64,000 bases of DNA from Clostridium sp. 27_14 (GCA_001916035.1 MNRQ01000023.1:11886-75885); one strand, 5' to 3'; positions 36,121 to 45,471 are shown, counted from the first letter of the stretch. The notes: generated from the letters alone by a model not told the origin. Program-made: numbers and translations.

Positions 36121-36159
36121 CATATTATTATGAAGTTCAGAGAACTTTAATATAGTATA
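36121..36159. repeat. AT palindrome, second repeat family, copy 2 (degenerate)
   Basis: TATTATTATGAAGTTC and GAACTTTAATATAGTATA pair imperfectly. It sits just before the polC terminator. Confidence 0.4.
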
Positions 36160-36215
36160 AAAAAGACGACGTAAAAAGATATTAAAATTTAAAATCTTTG
36201 TATGTCGTCTTTTTT
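36159..36215 (+). terminator. Intrinsic terminator after polC
   Basis: AAAAAAGACGAC and GTCGTCTTTTTT form the outer stem; an inner AGAT/ATCT pair closes the A/T loop. Confidence 0.85.
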
Positions 36216-36301
36216 GTGTGTTAATTCTTCTGTTTGTGAATAATTAATAAGTTTAAAATTCATTAGTCTAGTCCACTTAAAAAATTTATTGCAAGTAATA
36301 A

Positions 36302-36529
36302 TTATTTTGGAAACATAACATATTTATTATCAGGAGTCAAATATCTCAAAAATAAGACATTTTTATGGTCATTTGAAAAAATAATAGAAATTAAATAATA
36401 ATCATCAGGTAAAGTAAAAGATAAAATTTTCCCCGAACAATCTTTAGACAATTTAACTTCTGGATGTTCAATTTCAAAAGTATTCCAATTTGACTCTAAC
36501 CGAATCCCCTTTAACTGCTTTTTACCCAT
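36302..36529 (-). CDS. Small hypothetical protein (75 residues)
   Basis: A 75-residue protein I do not recognise. It starts MGKKQLKGIRLES and contains alternating hydrophobic and charged residues that suggest a beta-rich fold, with no membrane segment, no signal peptide and a single cysteine. ATG 36529 has AGGAGG 8 nt upstream, good evidence of translation; a longer frame to 36565 lacks one. It is minus-strand, like the M23 gene next to it, and faces the polC terminator. No function can be assigned. Confidence 0.65.
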   Translation of the reverse strand: MGKKQLKGIRLESNWNTFEIEHPEVKLSKDCSGKILSFTLPDDYYLISIIFSNDHKNVLFLRYLTPDNKYVMFPK

Positions 36530-36694
36530 AATGCTATCCTCCTTCTTGCGATTAATACAAAACAAAAGTTATATGTATAATATAACACAAGAAAGTAGAA
36601 ATATCAAATAAAATTTAACTGTTTTTATATTAATTATAATAAAAAGCAAAAAGAAATTTATAAAAAATAATAATGAAATATAAAAAATCTAATA

Positions 36695-37285
36695 TTAAAA
36701 GAAATTTAAAGGATTAACATATTGTTCATTAACTCTAAAACCAAGATGCAAATGACAACCAGTAGTAGCACCATTTGTCGGATTACCATTTGAATCCTTA
36801 TATAAATTTCCAGAAACACCATAAACATTTTTAGGACCAACTAAAGCAATAATTTGACCTTGTTTAATAGAATCACCAACAGAAACAATAAAATTAGGGT
36901 CAACATGACAATAACTAACTTTAAAATTATCAAAAGAAAGAGTTATAGTATAACCACCAGCACCCAAAAAATTTGCAAATGTAATAACACCATCATGAAG
37001 AGCAACTAACTTGGTACCTTGAGGAGCAGGAATATCACAGCCATAATGGAAACTAGAAGCACCACCAGTAGGAGCAGTCCTTTTTCCAAAAGGAGAACTA
37101 AGCCTAGTATATCCAGGAATAGGCCAGATAAAACCATTTTGATTTATCTCTAAATTTTCAATAAATTCATTACTATTTGATACATTTTGACTAGAACAAT
37201 CAATAACTGGAACAAAAAACACAGAAACAAAAAATATAACAAGAAATAACAAAAAAATGATTTTTCTTATAGGAAACACCTCCAT
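36695..37285 (-). CDS. M23 family (LytM-like) metallopeptidase, secreted or membrane-bound
   Basis: About 192-197 residues. A hydrophobic signal or anchor (IRKIIFLLFLVIFFVSVFFVPVI) is followed by the peptidase domain, with zinc motifs HYGCD (H-x3-D) and HLH near the C-terminus (CHLHLGFRVN), typical of endopeptidases that cut peptidoglycan cross-bridges or act as SpoIIQ-like scaffolds. The ATG at 37285 has no upstream ribosome-binding site; GGAGG inside the first codons lies 8 nt before an ATA (37270-37268), which would give the typical signal start (M)RKIIFLLF. The real start may thus be ATA 37270. Confidence 0.88.
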   Translation of the reverse strand: MEVFPIRKIIFLLFLVIFFVSVFFVPVIDCSSQNVSNSNEFIENLEINQNGFIWPIPGYTRLSSPFGKRTAPTGGASSFHYGCDIPAPQGTKLVALHDGVITFANFLGAGGYTITLSFDNFKVSYCHVDPNFIVSVGDSIKQGQIIALVGPKNVYGVSGNLYKDSNGNPTNGATTGCHLHLGFRVNEQYVNPLNFF

Positions 37286-37416
37286 ATTTTTAATGATTAA
37301 TATATAATATAGTACAACATATACTAACATAAATTAAAATAAAACACAATAATAAAAAATCGACAAAAAAAGACATAATTAAGATCAATACTAAATAAAA
37401 AATCATAAAAATAGTA

Positions 37417-37445
37417 TTGTCAAACAAGATAAAATGTGATAAAAT
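37417..37445 (+). promoter_or_regulatory. Promoter of the pheST T-box operon
   Basis: TTGTCA (37417-37422), 17-bp spacer, TAAAAT (37440-37445). Confidence 0.7.
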
Positions 37446-37451
37446 AATACA

Positions 37452-37740
37452 AACAAATTAAAAAGCAAAGTACATTTATGAACAAATATCAAACAGAGAA
37501 AATAGCCAAGGGTGGAAGCTATTAGATATCATAAATCGAAAATTCACTTTTTATGTCTTTTTTTGAAATCAACAAAAACGAGAATAGAAAAAAGCGGACA
37601 AGCCCGTTAAAGCCGTAAAGAGGTTAGCAAAAAATTATAGAAAAAATAAAATAAAGCTAATAAAAATAGGTGGTACAGCGAAAAATAAAAATCGCCCTAT
37701 GTAAGTATATATATTATATGTATTTACATAGGGCTTTTAG
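37452..37740 (+). promoter_or_regulatory. T-box riboswitch (tRNA-Phe) controlling pheST
   Basis: The leader holds the T-box sequence AGGTGGTACAGCG (37668-37680) followed by a strong terminator (GCCCTATGTAA at 37694-37704 pairing with TTACATAGGGC at 37724-37734, then TTTT). The variable base after TGG is T, which would pair with the A73 discriminator of tRNA-Phe. A candidate Phe specifier TTC lies at 37543-37545 in stem I. Uncharged tRNA-Phe should promote readthrough. The gap 37286-37777 contains nothing else. Confidence 0.9.
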
Positions 37741-37777
37741 ATTGAAAAAATAAATAAAAAGGAAGGATTGAATAAAA

Positions 37778-38797
37778 ATGAAAGAAAAAATCGAACAAAT
37801 CAAAAAAAGTTCAATTGAAGAAATCAAAAAATCAGAAACACAAAAAGAACTAGCAGAAACAAAAGTAAAATACTTAGGAAAAAAAGGAAAACTAACATTA
37901 GTATTAAGAGAAATGGGAAAACTAACACCAGAAGAAAGACCAATAATGGGAAAACTAGTAAACGAAGTAAGAGACATATTAGAAGAAGAATTTAATAAAA
38001 AAGAAAAAGAACTAAAATCAAAAGAATTACAAAAAAGACTAGAAACAGAAAATATAGATGTTACAGAACCAAGTAAAAAAACTGAATTAGGCTCAATACA
38101 CCCAATAACACAAATAATAAAAGAAGTAGAAGAAATCTTTTTAGGAATGGGATACCAAATAGCAGACGGACCAGAAGTAGAAAAAACATTTTACAACTTT
38201 GACCAATTAAATGCCCCAGTAGATCACCCATCAAGAGATTTGCAAGACACATTTTATATAACAGATGACATAATATTAAGAAGTCAAACATCACCAGTAC
38301 AAGCAAGAGTAATGGAAAGTCAAAAACCACCAATAAAAATTATATGCCCAGGAACAGTATACCGTTCAGATGAAGTAGACGCAACACACTCACCAGTATT
38401 CCACCAAATAGAAGGACTAGTAATAGACAAAAATATATCAATGACAGACTTAAAAGGAACACTAGAAATGTTTGCAAAAAAATGCTTAGGAGAAAACACA
38501 AAAATAAGATTCAGACCACACCATTTTCCATTTACAGAACCATCAGCAGAAGCAGATGTATCATGCTTTGTATGTGGAGGAAAAGGCTGTAAAGTATGTA
38601 AAGGAGAAGGATGGATAGAATTGCTAGGCTGTGGAATGGTACATCCTAATGTTTTAAGAAACTGTGGAATTAATCCAGATGAATATTCAGGATTTGCATT
38701 CGGATTTGGTGTAGAAAGAATAGCAATGGCAAAATTCGGAATTGATGATTTACGATTATTATTTGAAAATGACGTAAGATTTTTAAAACAATTTTAG
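37778..38797 (+). CDS. pheS: Phenylalanine--tRNA ligase alpha subunit
   Basis: A 339-residue class II synthetase subunit. An N-terminal coiled coil (1-85) binds tRNA. The catalytic core shows SIHPITQIIKEVEEIFLGMGY, DHPSRDLQDTFY, TSPVQARVM, PGTVYRSDEVDATHSPVFHQIEGLVID (motif 2) and FAFGFGVERIAMAKFGIDDLR (motif 3). A Cys-rich zinc-like insert, CFVCGGKGCKVCKGEGW, is typical of the clostridial form. Start ATG 37778 follows GGAAGGA. Cotranscribed with pheT. Confidence 0.98.
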   Translation: MKEKIEQIKKSSIEEIKKSETQKELAETKVKYLGKKGKLTLVLREMGKLTPEERPIMGKLVNEVRDILEEEFNKKEKELKSKELQKRLETENIDVTEPSKKTELGSIHPITQIIKEVEEIFLGMGYQIADGPEVEKTFYNFDQLNAPVDHPSRDLQDTFYITDDIILRSQTSPVQARVMESQKPPIKIICPGTVYRSDEVDATHSPVFHQIEGLVIDKNISMTDLKGTLEMFAKKCLGENTKIRFRPHHFPFTEPSAEADVSCFVCGGKGCKVCKGEGWIELLGCGMVHPNVLRNCGINPDEYSGFAFGFGVERIAMAKFGIDDLRLLFENDVRFLKQF

Positions 38798-38843
38798 GCA
38801 TACTATGAGTGCCTTTTAGAAAAAAAGAAAGGAATGTAATAAA

Positions 38844-41303
38844 ATGAAAGCAAGTGTAGAATGGTTAAAAGAATATAGTAAAATAGATGTAGACACTGTC
38901 AAATTAGGAGACATACTAACAATGGCAGGTCAAAAAGTAGAAACAATAGAACAAACAGGAAATGATATAAAAAATGTAGTAGTAGGAAAAATATTACAAA
39001 TAGAAAAACATCAAGACTCAGATCACTTAGTAATAACACAAGTAGATGTAGGAACAGAAAAATTACAAATAGTAACAGGAGCACCAAATGTAAAAGTTGG
39101 AGATATAGTACCAGTAGCAAAAGACGGAGCAGAATTACCAGGTGGAAAAAAAATAAAAACAGGAGAACTAAGGGGAGTAACTTCTGCTGGAATGATGTGC
39201 TCTGTAGGTGAATTAGGAATAGGTTTAAATGACTATCCAAAACAAATTGAAGAAGGAATAATGATTTTAAAAAGAAACTCAGAAAATAAAGGCGAAGAAA
39301 TAAATATATTACCAGATATAGACATAGAAAAAGAATTAGGTGCAAATATAGTAGAAATACTAGATTTAAAAGAAGATATAATAGACTTTGAAATCACACC
39401 AAACAGACCAGATTGTTTATCAATAGAAGGATTAGGAAGAGAAACAGCAGTAGCATTAGGAGAAGAATTTAAAAATCCAAGAAAAGACATAGACAATATA
39501 ATTTCAAATAAAGAAATACCAGATAAAGAAGAAATAGAAGGATTAACAGTAGAAATTCAAGCACCAGATTTATGTTACAGATATATAGCAAGAATGGTAA
39601 AAAACGTAAAAATAGGACCATCACCAAAATGGTTAACAAAAAGACTAAAAGCATGTGGAATAAGAAGCATAAACAATATAGTAGATACAACAAACTATGT
39701 AATGCTTGAAATAGGTCAACCAATGCACGCATTTGACATAGAATCAATAGAAGGAAAACATATAAATGTTAGAAGAGCCAAAAATGGAGAAAAAATAACA
39801 ACATTAGATGAAGTAGAAAGAACATTAGACGAAAATGATTTAGTCATAGCAGACTCTAAAAAACCAGTAGCAATAGCAGGAGTAATGGGAGGACTAAACT
39901 CAGAAATAGAAAAAGACACAAAAACAGTTGTATTTGAATCAGCAGTATTTTATGGAGGAGCAGTAAGAAAAACAGCAAAAAAAGTAGGATTAAGAACAGA
40001 AAGCTCATCAAGATTTGAAAAAGGATTATCACCAGAAAATGCACTAAGAGCAGTAAATAGAGCAGTACAATTAGTAGAACAATTAGGAGCAGGAAAAACA
40101 ATAGAGGGAAAAATAGACAAATATCCAACACCACAAAAAATAAACAAAATAAAATTAGAGCCAGAAAAAATAAATCAACTATTAGGAACAAACATAAGCA
40201 AACAAGAAATGATAGACATATTCCAAAAATTAGAAATGAAAGTAGAAAATGATATTGTAATACCACCATATTTTAGACAAGACATAGAACAAATGGCAGA
40301 CTTAGCAGAAGAAGTAGTACGTTTTTATGGATATGACAAATTAGACACAACACTAATAAAAGCAGACACAACTTTAGGAGTAAAAAATAAAGAACAAAAA
40401 ATAGAAGACAAAATTTTAGAAACATTACAAAACAATGGACTATCAGAAATATATACATATGGATTTATAAACGAAAAAGAATTAGATAAATCAAATGTAT
40501 CAGAAGAACTAAAAAAAGTAGCAATATGCATAAAAAATCCACTAAATGACGATTATAAATATATGAGACCATCTACAATACCAAGTATGATGTCAACAAT
40601 AGTAACAAACTTAAACAAGAAAAACAAAGAAGCAAAATTATTTGACATATCAAGAAGATATCAAAACATAAACGGAAATGTAGAAAAAGGAGAAGTACCA
40701 CAAGAAGAAAAGATACTAACAATAGGAATGTACGGAGAAAATATGGATTTTTACACATTAAAAGGACTAATGGAAAATATTTTAGAACAAATAAATGTAA
40801 ACAGATATGATGTAGTAAAAGAAAAAGAAAACAAATCATATCATCCAGGAAGATGTGCAAACTTCAAAGTAGGAAATGACATAATAGCAACAATAGGAGA
40901 AGTACACCCAGAAGTACTAGAAAATTATGACATAACTAGAAGAGTATATCTTGCTGAATTAAACATAACAAAAGTTACAAAATATGCAAGAAACAACAAA
41001 AAATATGTAGAAATTCCAAAATTCCCAGCAGTAGAAAGAGACATAGCAGTCATAATAGACGAAGAAATTGAAGTAGGACAAATAGAAAAAATAATAACAA
41101 AAAAAGCAAAAAAATTATTAGAAAGCATGAATTTATTTGACATTTATAGAGACGAAAAAATAGGGCATAATAAAAAAAGTGTAGCGTATGCATTACGATT
41201 TAGAGACAAAAACAAAACATTACAAGATGAAGAAATCAATAAAATAATGGAAACTATAATTTCAGAGCTAGAAAAACAATTAGGAGCAGAATTAAGAAGG
41301 TGA
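38844..41303 (+). CDS. pheT: Phenylalanine--tRNA ligase beta subunit
   Basis: An 819-residue subunit of the (alpha-beta)2 enzyme. Domains in order: tRNA-binding OB/EMAP domain (about 40-150), B3/B4 editing domain (about 215-390, CGIRSINNIVDTTNYVMLEIGQPMHAFD), B5 domain (about 405-475), catalytic-like domain (480-700) and the C-terminal anticodon-binding FDX-ACB domain (about 725-819, FPAVERDIAVIIDEEI). Start ATG 38844 is preceded by GAAAGGA and a minimal ATG-TAA (38834-38839). It lies 46 bp after pheS under the same T-box. Confidence 0.97.
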   Translation: MKASVEWLKEYSKIDVDTVKLGDILTMAGQKVETIEQTGNDIKNVVVGKILQIEKHQDSDHLVITQVDVGTEKLQIVTGAPNVKVGDIVPVAKDGAELPGGKKIKTGELRGVTSAGMMCSVGELGIGLNDYPKQIEEGIMILKRNSENKGEEINILPDIDIEKELGANIVEILDLKEDIIDFEITPNRPDCLSIEGLGRETAVALGEEFKNPRKDIDNIISNKEIPDKEEIEGLTVEIQAPDLCYRYIARMVKNVKIGPSPKWLTKRLKACGIRSINNIVDTTNYVMLEIGQPMHAFDIESIEGKHINVRRAKNGEKITTLDEVERTLDENDLVIADSKKPVAIAGVMGGLNSEIEKDTKTVVFESAVFYGGAVRKTAKKVGLRTESSSRFEKGLSPENALRAVNRAVQLVEQLGAGKTIEGKIDKYPTPQKINKIKLEPEKINQLLGTNISKQEMIDIFQKLEMKVENDIVIPPYFRQDIEQMADLAEEVVRFYGYDKLDTTLIKADTTLGVKNKEQKIEDKILETLQNNGLSEIYTYGFINEKELDKSNVSEELKKVAICIKNPLNDDYKYMRPSTIPSMMSTIVTNLNKKNKEAKLFDISRRYQNINGNVEKGEVPQEEKILTIGMYGENMDFYTLKGLMENILEQINVNRYDVVKEKENKSYHPGRCANFKVGNDIIATIGEVHPEVLENYDITRRVYLAELNITKVTKYARNNKKYVEIPKFPAVERDIAVIIDEEIEVGQIEKIITKKAKKLLESMNLFDIYRDEKIGHNKKSVAYALRFRDKNKTLQDEEINKIMETIISELEKQLGAELRR

Positions 41304-41345
41304 TTTTGGTAACGAACTCAAAAACACCTAATATATAAAAAAGTA

Positions 41346-41374
41346 TTGCAATTTTTTATACTATCATGTAAAAT
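41346..41374 (+). promoter_or_regulatory. Candidate promoter of yqeG
   Basis: TTGCAA (41346-41351), 17-bp spacer, TAAAAT (41369-41374), about 75 bp before the start. Confidence 0.6.
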
Positions 41375-41450
41375 TAAGTCGAAAGATTAAGAATCATAAA
41401 ACGATTTAATCCTTTTAACTAGATAAAATCTTATGAAAGGAATGAGTTAA

Positions 41451-41936
41451 ATGAATATATATCCAAAAGGATATTTTAAAAAAGTAGAAGATATTACAAT
41501 ACAATATATAATAAAAAATAAAATAAAAGTTTTAATATTAGATGTAGACAACACACTAATAGACTATTACGAAAACTTATCAGAAGAAGTCCAAGAATGG
41601 GCAAAAAATTTAAGAGGGCAAGGTGTAAAATTATATATATTATCAAACAGTAATAAAAAAGAAAAAGTAGAAAAAGTTGCAAAAACATTAGAAATACCAT
41701 ACAAAAACTTTGCTATGAAACCATTTAAAAAAGGTTTTTTGCAAATTCAAAAAGAAATCGAAGAATCACCAGAACATATAGCAGTTATAGGTGATCAAAT
41801 ATTCACAGATATTTTAGGAGGAAACAGGTGCAAAATGTTTACAATACTTGTAGAGCCAATAAATCCTAAAGACTATTGGTACACAGCATGGAAAAGACCA
41901 ATCGAGAACAAAATTAAATCAAAAATAAACAAATAA
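41451..41936 (+). CDS. yqeG: YqeG family HAD-IIIA phosphatase
   Basis: A 161-residue HAD superfamily protein. The motifs are LILDVDNTL (near 28-36, motif I with both aspartates), LSNSNK (motif II Ser), KPFKKG (motif III Lys) and VIGDQIFTDILGGNR (motif IV). The C-terminal DYWYTAWKRPIE is typical of YqeG, a predicted phosphatase whose substrate may be phosphatidylglycerophosphate or a nucleotide; the substrate here is unknown. Start ATG 41451 directly follows a two-codon ATG-AGT-TAA behind GAAAGGA. Confidence 0.93.
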   Translation: MNIYPKGYFKKVEDITIQYIIKNKIKVLILDVDNTLIDYYENLSEEVQEWAKNLRGQGVKLYILSNSNKKEKVEKVAKTLEIPYKNFAMKPFKKGFLQIQKEIEESPEHIAVIGDQIFTDILGGNRCKMFTILVEPINPKDYWYTAWKRPIENKIKSKINK

Positions 41937-42061
41937 TAAATGGTAAATACAGACAAATATATAAACATAAAACACCAAAAGATAAAAAGTTGCAAACACA
42001 AAAAACAAAAAACACAAAAAAGTAACGAAAGAAAAATAAAAAGGAAGGAGAAAAAAGAAAA

Positions 42062-42814
42062 ATGTACATAAATGACATTCATATTGCATATTATGCTATA
42101 GCCATAATTGCATCAATAGTAATAGGTCAATTAGTAGACTGGGCAAATAAAAGAATGCCAGAATACAAAAAAATACTATCAAAAGACATAATAAATGAAT
42201 ATAAAATAGAATTTAAACCAAATTACATTTTAATATTAGTAATAGCAATAATATATGTAACATTATTATATAATTATGGTATAAAACCAACACTTATAGC
42301 AAATTTAGATCTTATAAAATATCTAATAATCTCACCAATGTTAGTATCAGCATTTGTAATAGACTATAAACATCAAATAATTCCAAACAGGCTAAATTTA
42401 ACATTATTTGAAATAGGAATAATATTTGCATTTTTATATGGACTATCAGATGTAGCAATAACATTTAACTTGCTTTTAGGAATGGTAACAGGTGGAGGAA
42501 TTTTCTTACTAATAACTGTTATAGGAGGCCTAATTTATGGGAAAGAAGCAATGGGATTTGGAGATGTAAAACTAATGGCATCATTAGGATTACTATTTGG
42601 ACTATCAAATATCATAGTTATAACACTATTATCATTTTTAATAGGAGCTATATTAAGTGTATTACTATTAATTACAAAAATCAAAAAATCAAGTGAATAT
42701 ATACCATTTGGACCATTTATAGTAATAGGAACATTTATAAGTATGTATGTACCATTTGAAACAATAAAAAACATTTTAATGAATATTTTCACATTAGGAC
42801 TTTATAAAGGATAA
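42062..42814 (+). CDS. A24 family prepilin peptidase
   Basis: A 250-residue membrane aspartyl protease with about six to seven helices. The two catalytic aspartates sit in AFVIDYKHQIIPNRLN (near 102) and GFGDVKLMASLG (near 161). The N-terminal cysteine-rich methyltransferase region of full PilD/ComC proteins is shortened and lacks the CxxC pairs, so it may cleave but not methylate. No pilin or competence genes adjoin it. Start ATG 42062 follows GGAAGGAG. Confidence 0.93.
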   Translation: MYINDIHIAYYAIAIIASIVIGQLVDWANKRMPEYKKILSKDIINEYKIEFKPNYILILVIAIIYVTLLYNYGIKPTLIANLDLIKYLIISPMLVSAFVIDYKHQIIPNRLNLTLFEIGIIFAFLYGLSDVAITFNLLLGMVTGGGIFLLITVIGGLIYGKEAMGFGDVKLMASLGLLFGLSNIIVITLLSFLIGAILSVLLLITKIKKSSEYIPFGPFIVIGTFISMYVPFETIKNILMNIFTLGLYKG

Positions 42815-42919
42815 TAAAAGGAAAAATAAATAATAATTTAAACATTCAAGTCAAGCAATACAAACATTTATAAAAAATTAAATATAAATCTTATATACAT
42901 TAAGGAAGGAATGAAAAAA

Positions 42920-43990
42920 ATGAACTCAAAATTGCAATGGTTAAGAAATAAAATGAATAGTTTAGATATGCAAGGAATGATAATATCAAATCCACTAAAT
43001 ATTAAATATTTAACAAACATAGATGCAGAAGGAACATTACTAATAACAAGAAAAGAAAATATTTATATAACAGATGGAAGATATGTAGAACAAGTACATA
43101 GCATATTAACTCTATTTGATGAAATAATAGTATATGATATAAAAAATATATCAAAAGATGATTACGAAAATTTCTTCATGTTTTGTGAAAATGTTGGTTT
43201 TGAAGAACATTATTTAACTTATGCAATGTATAAAGATTATATAAGAAAATATAAAATAAACAATTTTGTAGAAACTGAATACATAATAGAAAAACAAAGA
43301 ATGATAAAAGACGAAGAAGAAATACATAACTTAGTAAAAGCATGTAATATTACAGATGACTGTTTTTCATATATATTAGGCTTTATAAAACCAGGAATGA
43401 CAGAAAAACAAATAGCAAATGAAATTGATGAATACTATAAAGAAAGAACAGACGGAGTTTCATTTGATACAATTGTGGCATCAGGTGAAAACACATCAAA
43501 ACCACATGCAGTACCTACAGATAGAAAAATAGAAGAACAAGATATAATAACTATTGACATGGGATGCAAAGTCAATGGATATTGTTCAGACATGACAAGA
43601 ACATTTTTTGTAGGTAGTGTACCAGAATATGTAAAACCAGTATATGATTTAGTTTTAAAAAACCAAGAACAAGTATTACAAGAATACAAAGATGGATGTA
43701 GTACAAGACAAGTCACAAAAATGCTTGAAAATGATTTTAAATTAAATGGATATGATTTAATACATAGTATAGGTCATGGTGTAGGGCTAGAAATTCATGA
43801 ACCACCATATATAAGTTCAAGAAGTGATACATTATTAAAAGAAAATATGGTAGTTACAGACGAACCAGGAATCTATATACCAGGAAGATTTGGAATAAGA
43901 ATAGAAGATACAGTACAAATTACAAAATTTGGATGTATAAAATTAACTAATTCTGAGAAAAATTATATTATAATTAATGAAAAAGATTAA
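42920..43990 (+). CDS. M24 family Xaa-Pro peptidase
   Basis: A 356-residue aminopeptidase P-like enzyme with an N-terminal creatinase-like domain (1-130) and a pita-bread catalytic domain. The dinuclear metal ligands are visible: ITIDMGCKVNGYCSDMTRTF (two Asp), HSIGHGVGLEIHEPP (His), VVTDEPGIYIP (Glu) and GIRIEDTV (Glu). It probably trims Xaa-Pro N-termini of peptides in the cytosol. The ATG at 42920 follows AAGGAAGG by 10 nt; the ATG at 42911 is too close. It precedes efp, as in many Firmicutes. Confidence 0.95.
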   Translation: MNSKLQWLRNKMNSLDMQGMIISNPLNIKYLTNIDAEGTLLITRKENIYITDGRYVEQVHSILTLFDEIIVYDIKNISKDDYENFFMFCENVGFEEHYLTYAMYKDYIRKYKINNFVETEYIIEKQRMIKDEEEIHNLVKACNITDDCFSYILGFIKPGMTEKQIANEIDEYYKERTDGVSFDTIVASGENTSKPHAVPTDRKIEEQDIITIDMGCKVNGYCSDMTRTFFVGSVPEYVKPVYDLVLKNQEQVLQEYKDGCSTRQVTKMLENDFKLNGYDLIHSIGHGVGLEIHEPPYISSRSDTLLKENMVVTDEPGIYIPGRFGIRIEDTVQITKFGCIKLTNSEKNYIIINEKD

Positions 43991-43999
43991 TTATAAATT

Positions 44000-44045
44000 G
44001 CGGACAAAAATACTATAATTAATAAAAAAAGTTATTAATGTCCAC
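44000..44045 (-). repeat. Palindromic intergenic repeat, copy D (reverse orientation)
   Basis: GCGGAC at 44000-44005 pairs with GTCCAC at 44040-44045 (one G:U type mismatch). The reverse complement reads GTGGACATTAATAAC, matching the family. It lies in the 212-bp pepP-efp gap. Confidence 0.6.
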
Positions 44046-44096
44046 AACTATTATATTATAATTTATTTCAAACTAGGTTTAAATTTTGTAAAAAGC

Positions 44097-44125
44097 TTGA
44101 TTTTTAAGCTATTTTGTAGTAAAAT
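44097..44125 (+). promoter_or_regulatory. Promoter of efp
   Basis: TTGATT (44097-44102), 17-bp spacer, TAAAAT (44120-44125), with an AAGCTT/AAGCT inverted repeat across the -35. Confidence 0.65.
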
Positions 44126-44202
44126 AAAAAAAGTTAAAAAATATAGTTAGAAAATGTGATTTTTAATTAAGTAAAAAATGAATTTTGAAAGGAGAAATAA
44201 AA

Positions 44203-44769
44203 ATGGCAGGAGTATATTCAGCAGGAGATTTTAGAAACGGAACAACATTTGAAATGGATGGAAATGTATTTAGAGTAGTAGAATTTCAACATGTTAAACC
44301 AGGAAAGGGATCAGCATTTGTAAGAACAAAATTAAAAAATGTAATAACAGGAGCAACATTAGAAAAAACATTTAATCCATCAGACAAATATCCAGGAGCA
44401 GAAATAGAGAAAAAAGCAATGCAATATTTATATAATGATGGAGGATTATATTATTTCATGGATAATGAAACTTATGATCAAATCCCACTAAATGAATCAC
44501 AATTAGGAGATTGCTTAAAATATTTAAAAGAAAACATGGAAGTAACAATTCTTTCATATAAAGGAAATATATTTGCAGTAGAACCACCAACATTTGTAGA
44601 ATTAGAAGTTACATATACAGAACCAGGTTTTGCAGGAAATACAACAACAACATCAGGAAAACCAGCAAAATTAGAAACAGGTTTAGAATTACAAGTACCT
44701 ATGTTTGTAAATATTGGCGATATATTAAGAATAGACACAAGAACATGTGAATACATGGAAAGAGTTTAG
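44203..44769 (+). CDS. efp: Elongation factor P
   Basis: A 188-residue three-domain tRNA-mimic that relieves ribosome stalling at polyproline. KOW-like domain I contains the exposed loop HVKPGKGSAFVRTKLKN, whose lysine may be modified; domains II and III end in GDILRIDTRTCEYMERV. The ATG at 44203 (MAGVYSAGDF) follows AAAGGAG; the in-frame ATG at 44185 lies before that site. The CD1247-like gene follows within 17 bp. Confidence 0.97.
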   Translation: MAGVYSAGDFRNGTTFEMDGNVFRVVEFQHVKPGKGSAFVRTKLKNVITGATLEKTFNPSDKYPGAEIEKKAMQYLYNDGGLYYFMDNETYDQIPLNESQLGDCLKYLKENMEVTILSYKGNIFAVEPPTFVELEVTYTEPGFAGNTTTTSGKPAKLETGLELQVPMFVNIGDILRIDTRTCEYMERV

Positions 44770-44785
44770 AAAGGTGAATATTATA

Positions 44786-45247
44786 ATGAGTGTATTTAAA
44801 GACAATTATACAAGTTTTTTAAAAGACATGGAAGAAAACATAAAAAACCTAGAATATATAAAAAAAAGATTTGAACAATTATATAATCAAATAGAAAGTT
44901 CATCATCAAATAATAAAATTGCAGAAATGGAAAATAAATTAAAAGAATTAGAAAACAAACAAAATGAGATTGATGAAAAATTTGAAAGAATAGAAGAAGT
45001 AGTAAGCAATATAGAAAAAGACATATATTCAGAAGAAGGATTTGACTTTGAAATAGTATGCCCATATTGCAACTATGAATTTGTTATAGACGTAGACGAA
45101 GAAAAAACAGAAGTAGAATGTCCTGAATGCAAAAATATAATAGAACTAGATTGGTCAGGAGATTTAGATGATGACCACTTAGGATGCAATGGAGGTTGTT
45201 CATCATGCCATGGTTGTGGCCCAGACGATGAAGATGACGATATGTAA
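44786..45247 (+). CDS. CD1247-like protein with coiled coil and zinc ribbon
   Basis: A 153-residue protein. A coiled coil (about 10-85) leads to a zinc ribbon, CPYCNYEF (near 93) and CPECKNII (near 113), and a Cys/Asp-rich tail, CNGGCSSCHGCGPDDEDDDM. It resembles the clostridial CD1247 N-terminal-domain family, often found next to efp and of unknown role. The ATG at 44786 follows GAAAGGTG. The tail cysteines may form a second metal site. The family call is moderate. Confidence 0.8.
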   Translation: MSVFKDNYTSFLKDMEENIKNLEYIKKRFEQLYNQIESSSSNNKIAEMENKLKELENKQNEIDEKFERIEEVVSNIEKDIYSEEGFDFEIVCPYCNYEFVIDVDEEKTEVECPECKNIIELDWSGDLDDDHLGCNGGCSSCHGCGPDDEDDDM

Positions 45248-45327
45248 TAAATAAAAAATATTTATAAAATACTTAAAAAAATTTATAATAACATTACAAT
45301 AAGTTACACATAAAGTATAAAAGAGAA

Positions 45328-45363
45328 AAAGACTAAGAATTATAATTCTTAGTTTTATTTTTT
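45328..45363 (+). terminator. Intrinsic terminator after the CD1247-like gene
   Basis: ACTAAGAATTA and TAATTCTTAGT form a perfect stem at 45332-45353, followed by TTTTATTTTTT. Confidence 0.85.
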
Positions 45364-45402
45364 CTTAACTTGAAATAAATTAAAAAAATATTCATTAATC
45401 AC

Positions 45403-45431
45403 TTGCCAAAAATAAATTTTTGTGATAATAT
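45403..45431 (+). promoter_or_regulatory. Promoter of tRNA-Trp
   Basis: TTGCCA (45403-45408), 17-bp spacer, TAATAT (45426-45431), about 35 bp before the tRNA. Confidence 0.7.
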
Positions 45432-45471
45432 AAAAACTAGCTTTTAAGAGTATTACAAAAAGTACAATCAT

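Noticed and set aside
42062..42814. Prepilin peptidase as part of a pilus or competence cluster
   Set aside because: The flanking genes are yqeG and an M24 peptidase; no pilin, ATPase or secretion-channel gene is in the window.
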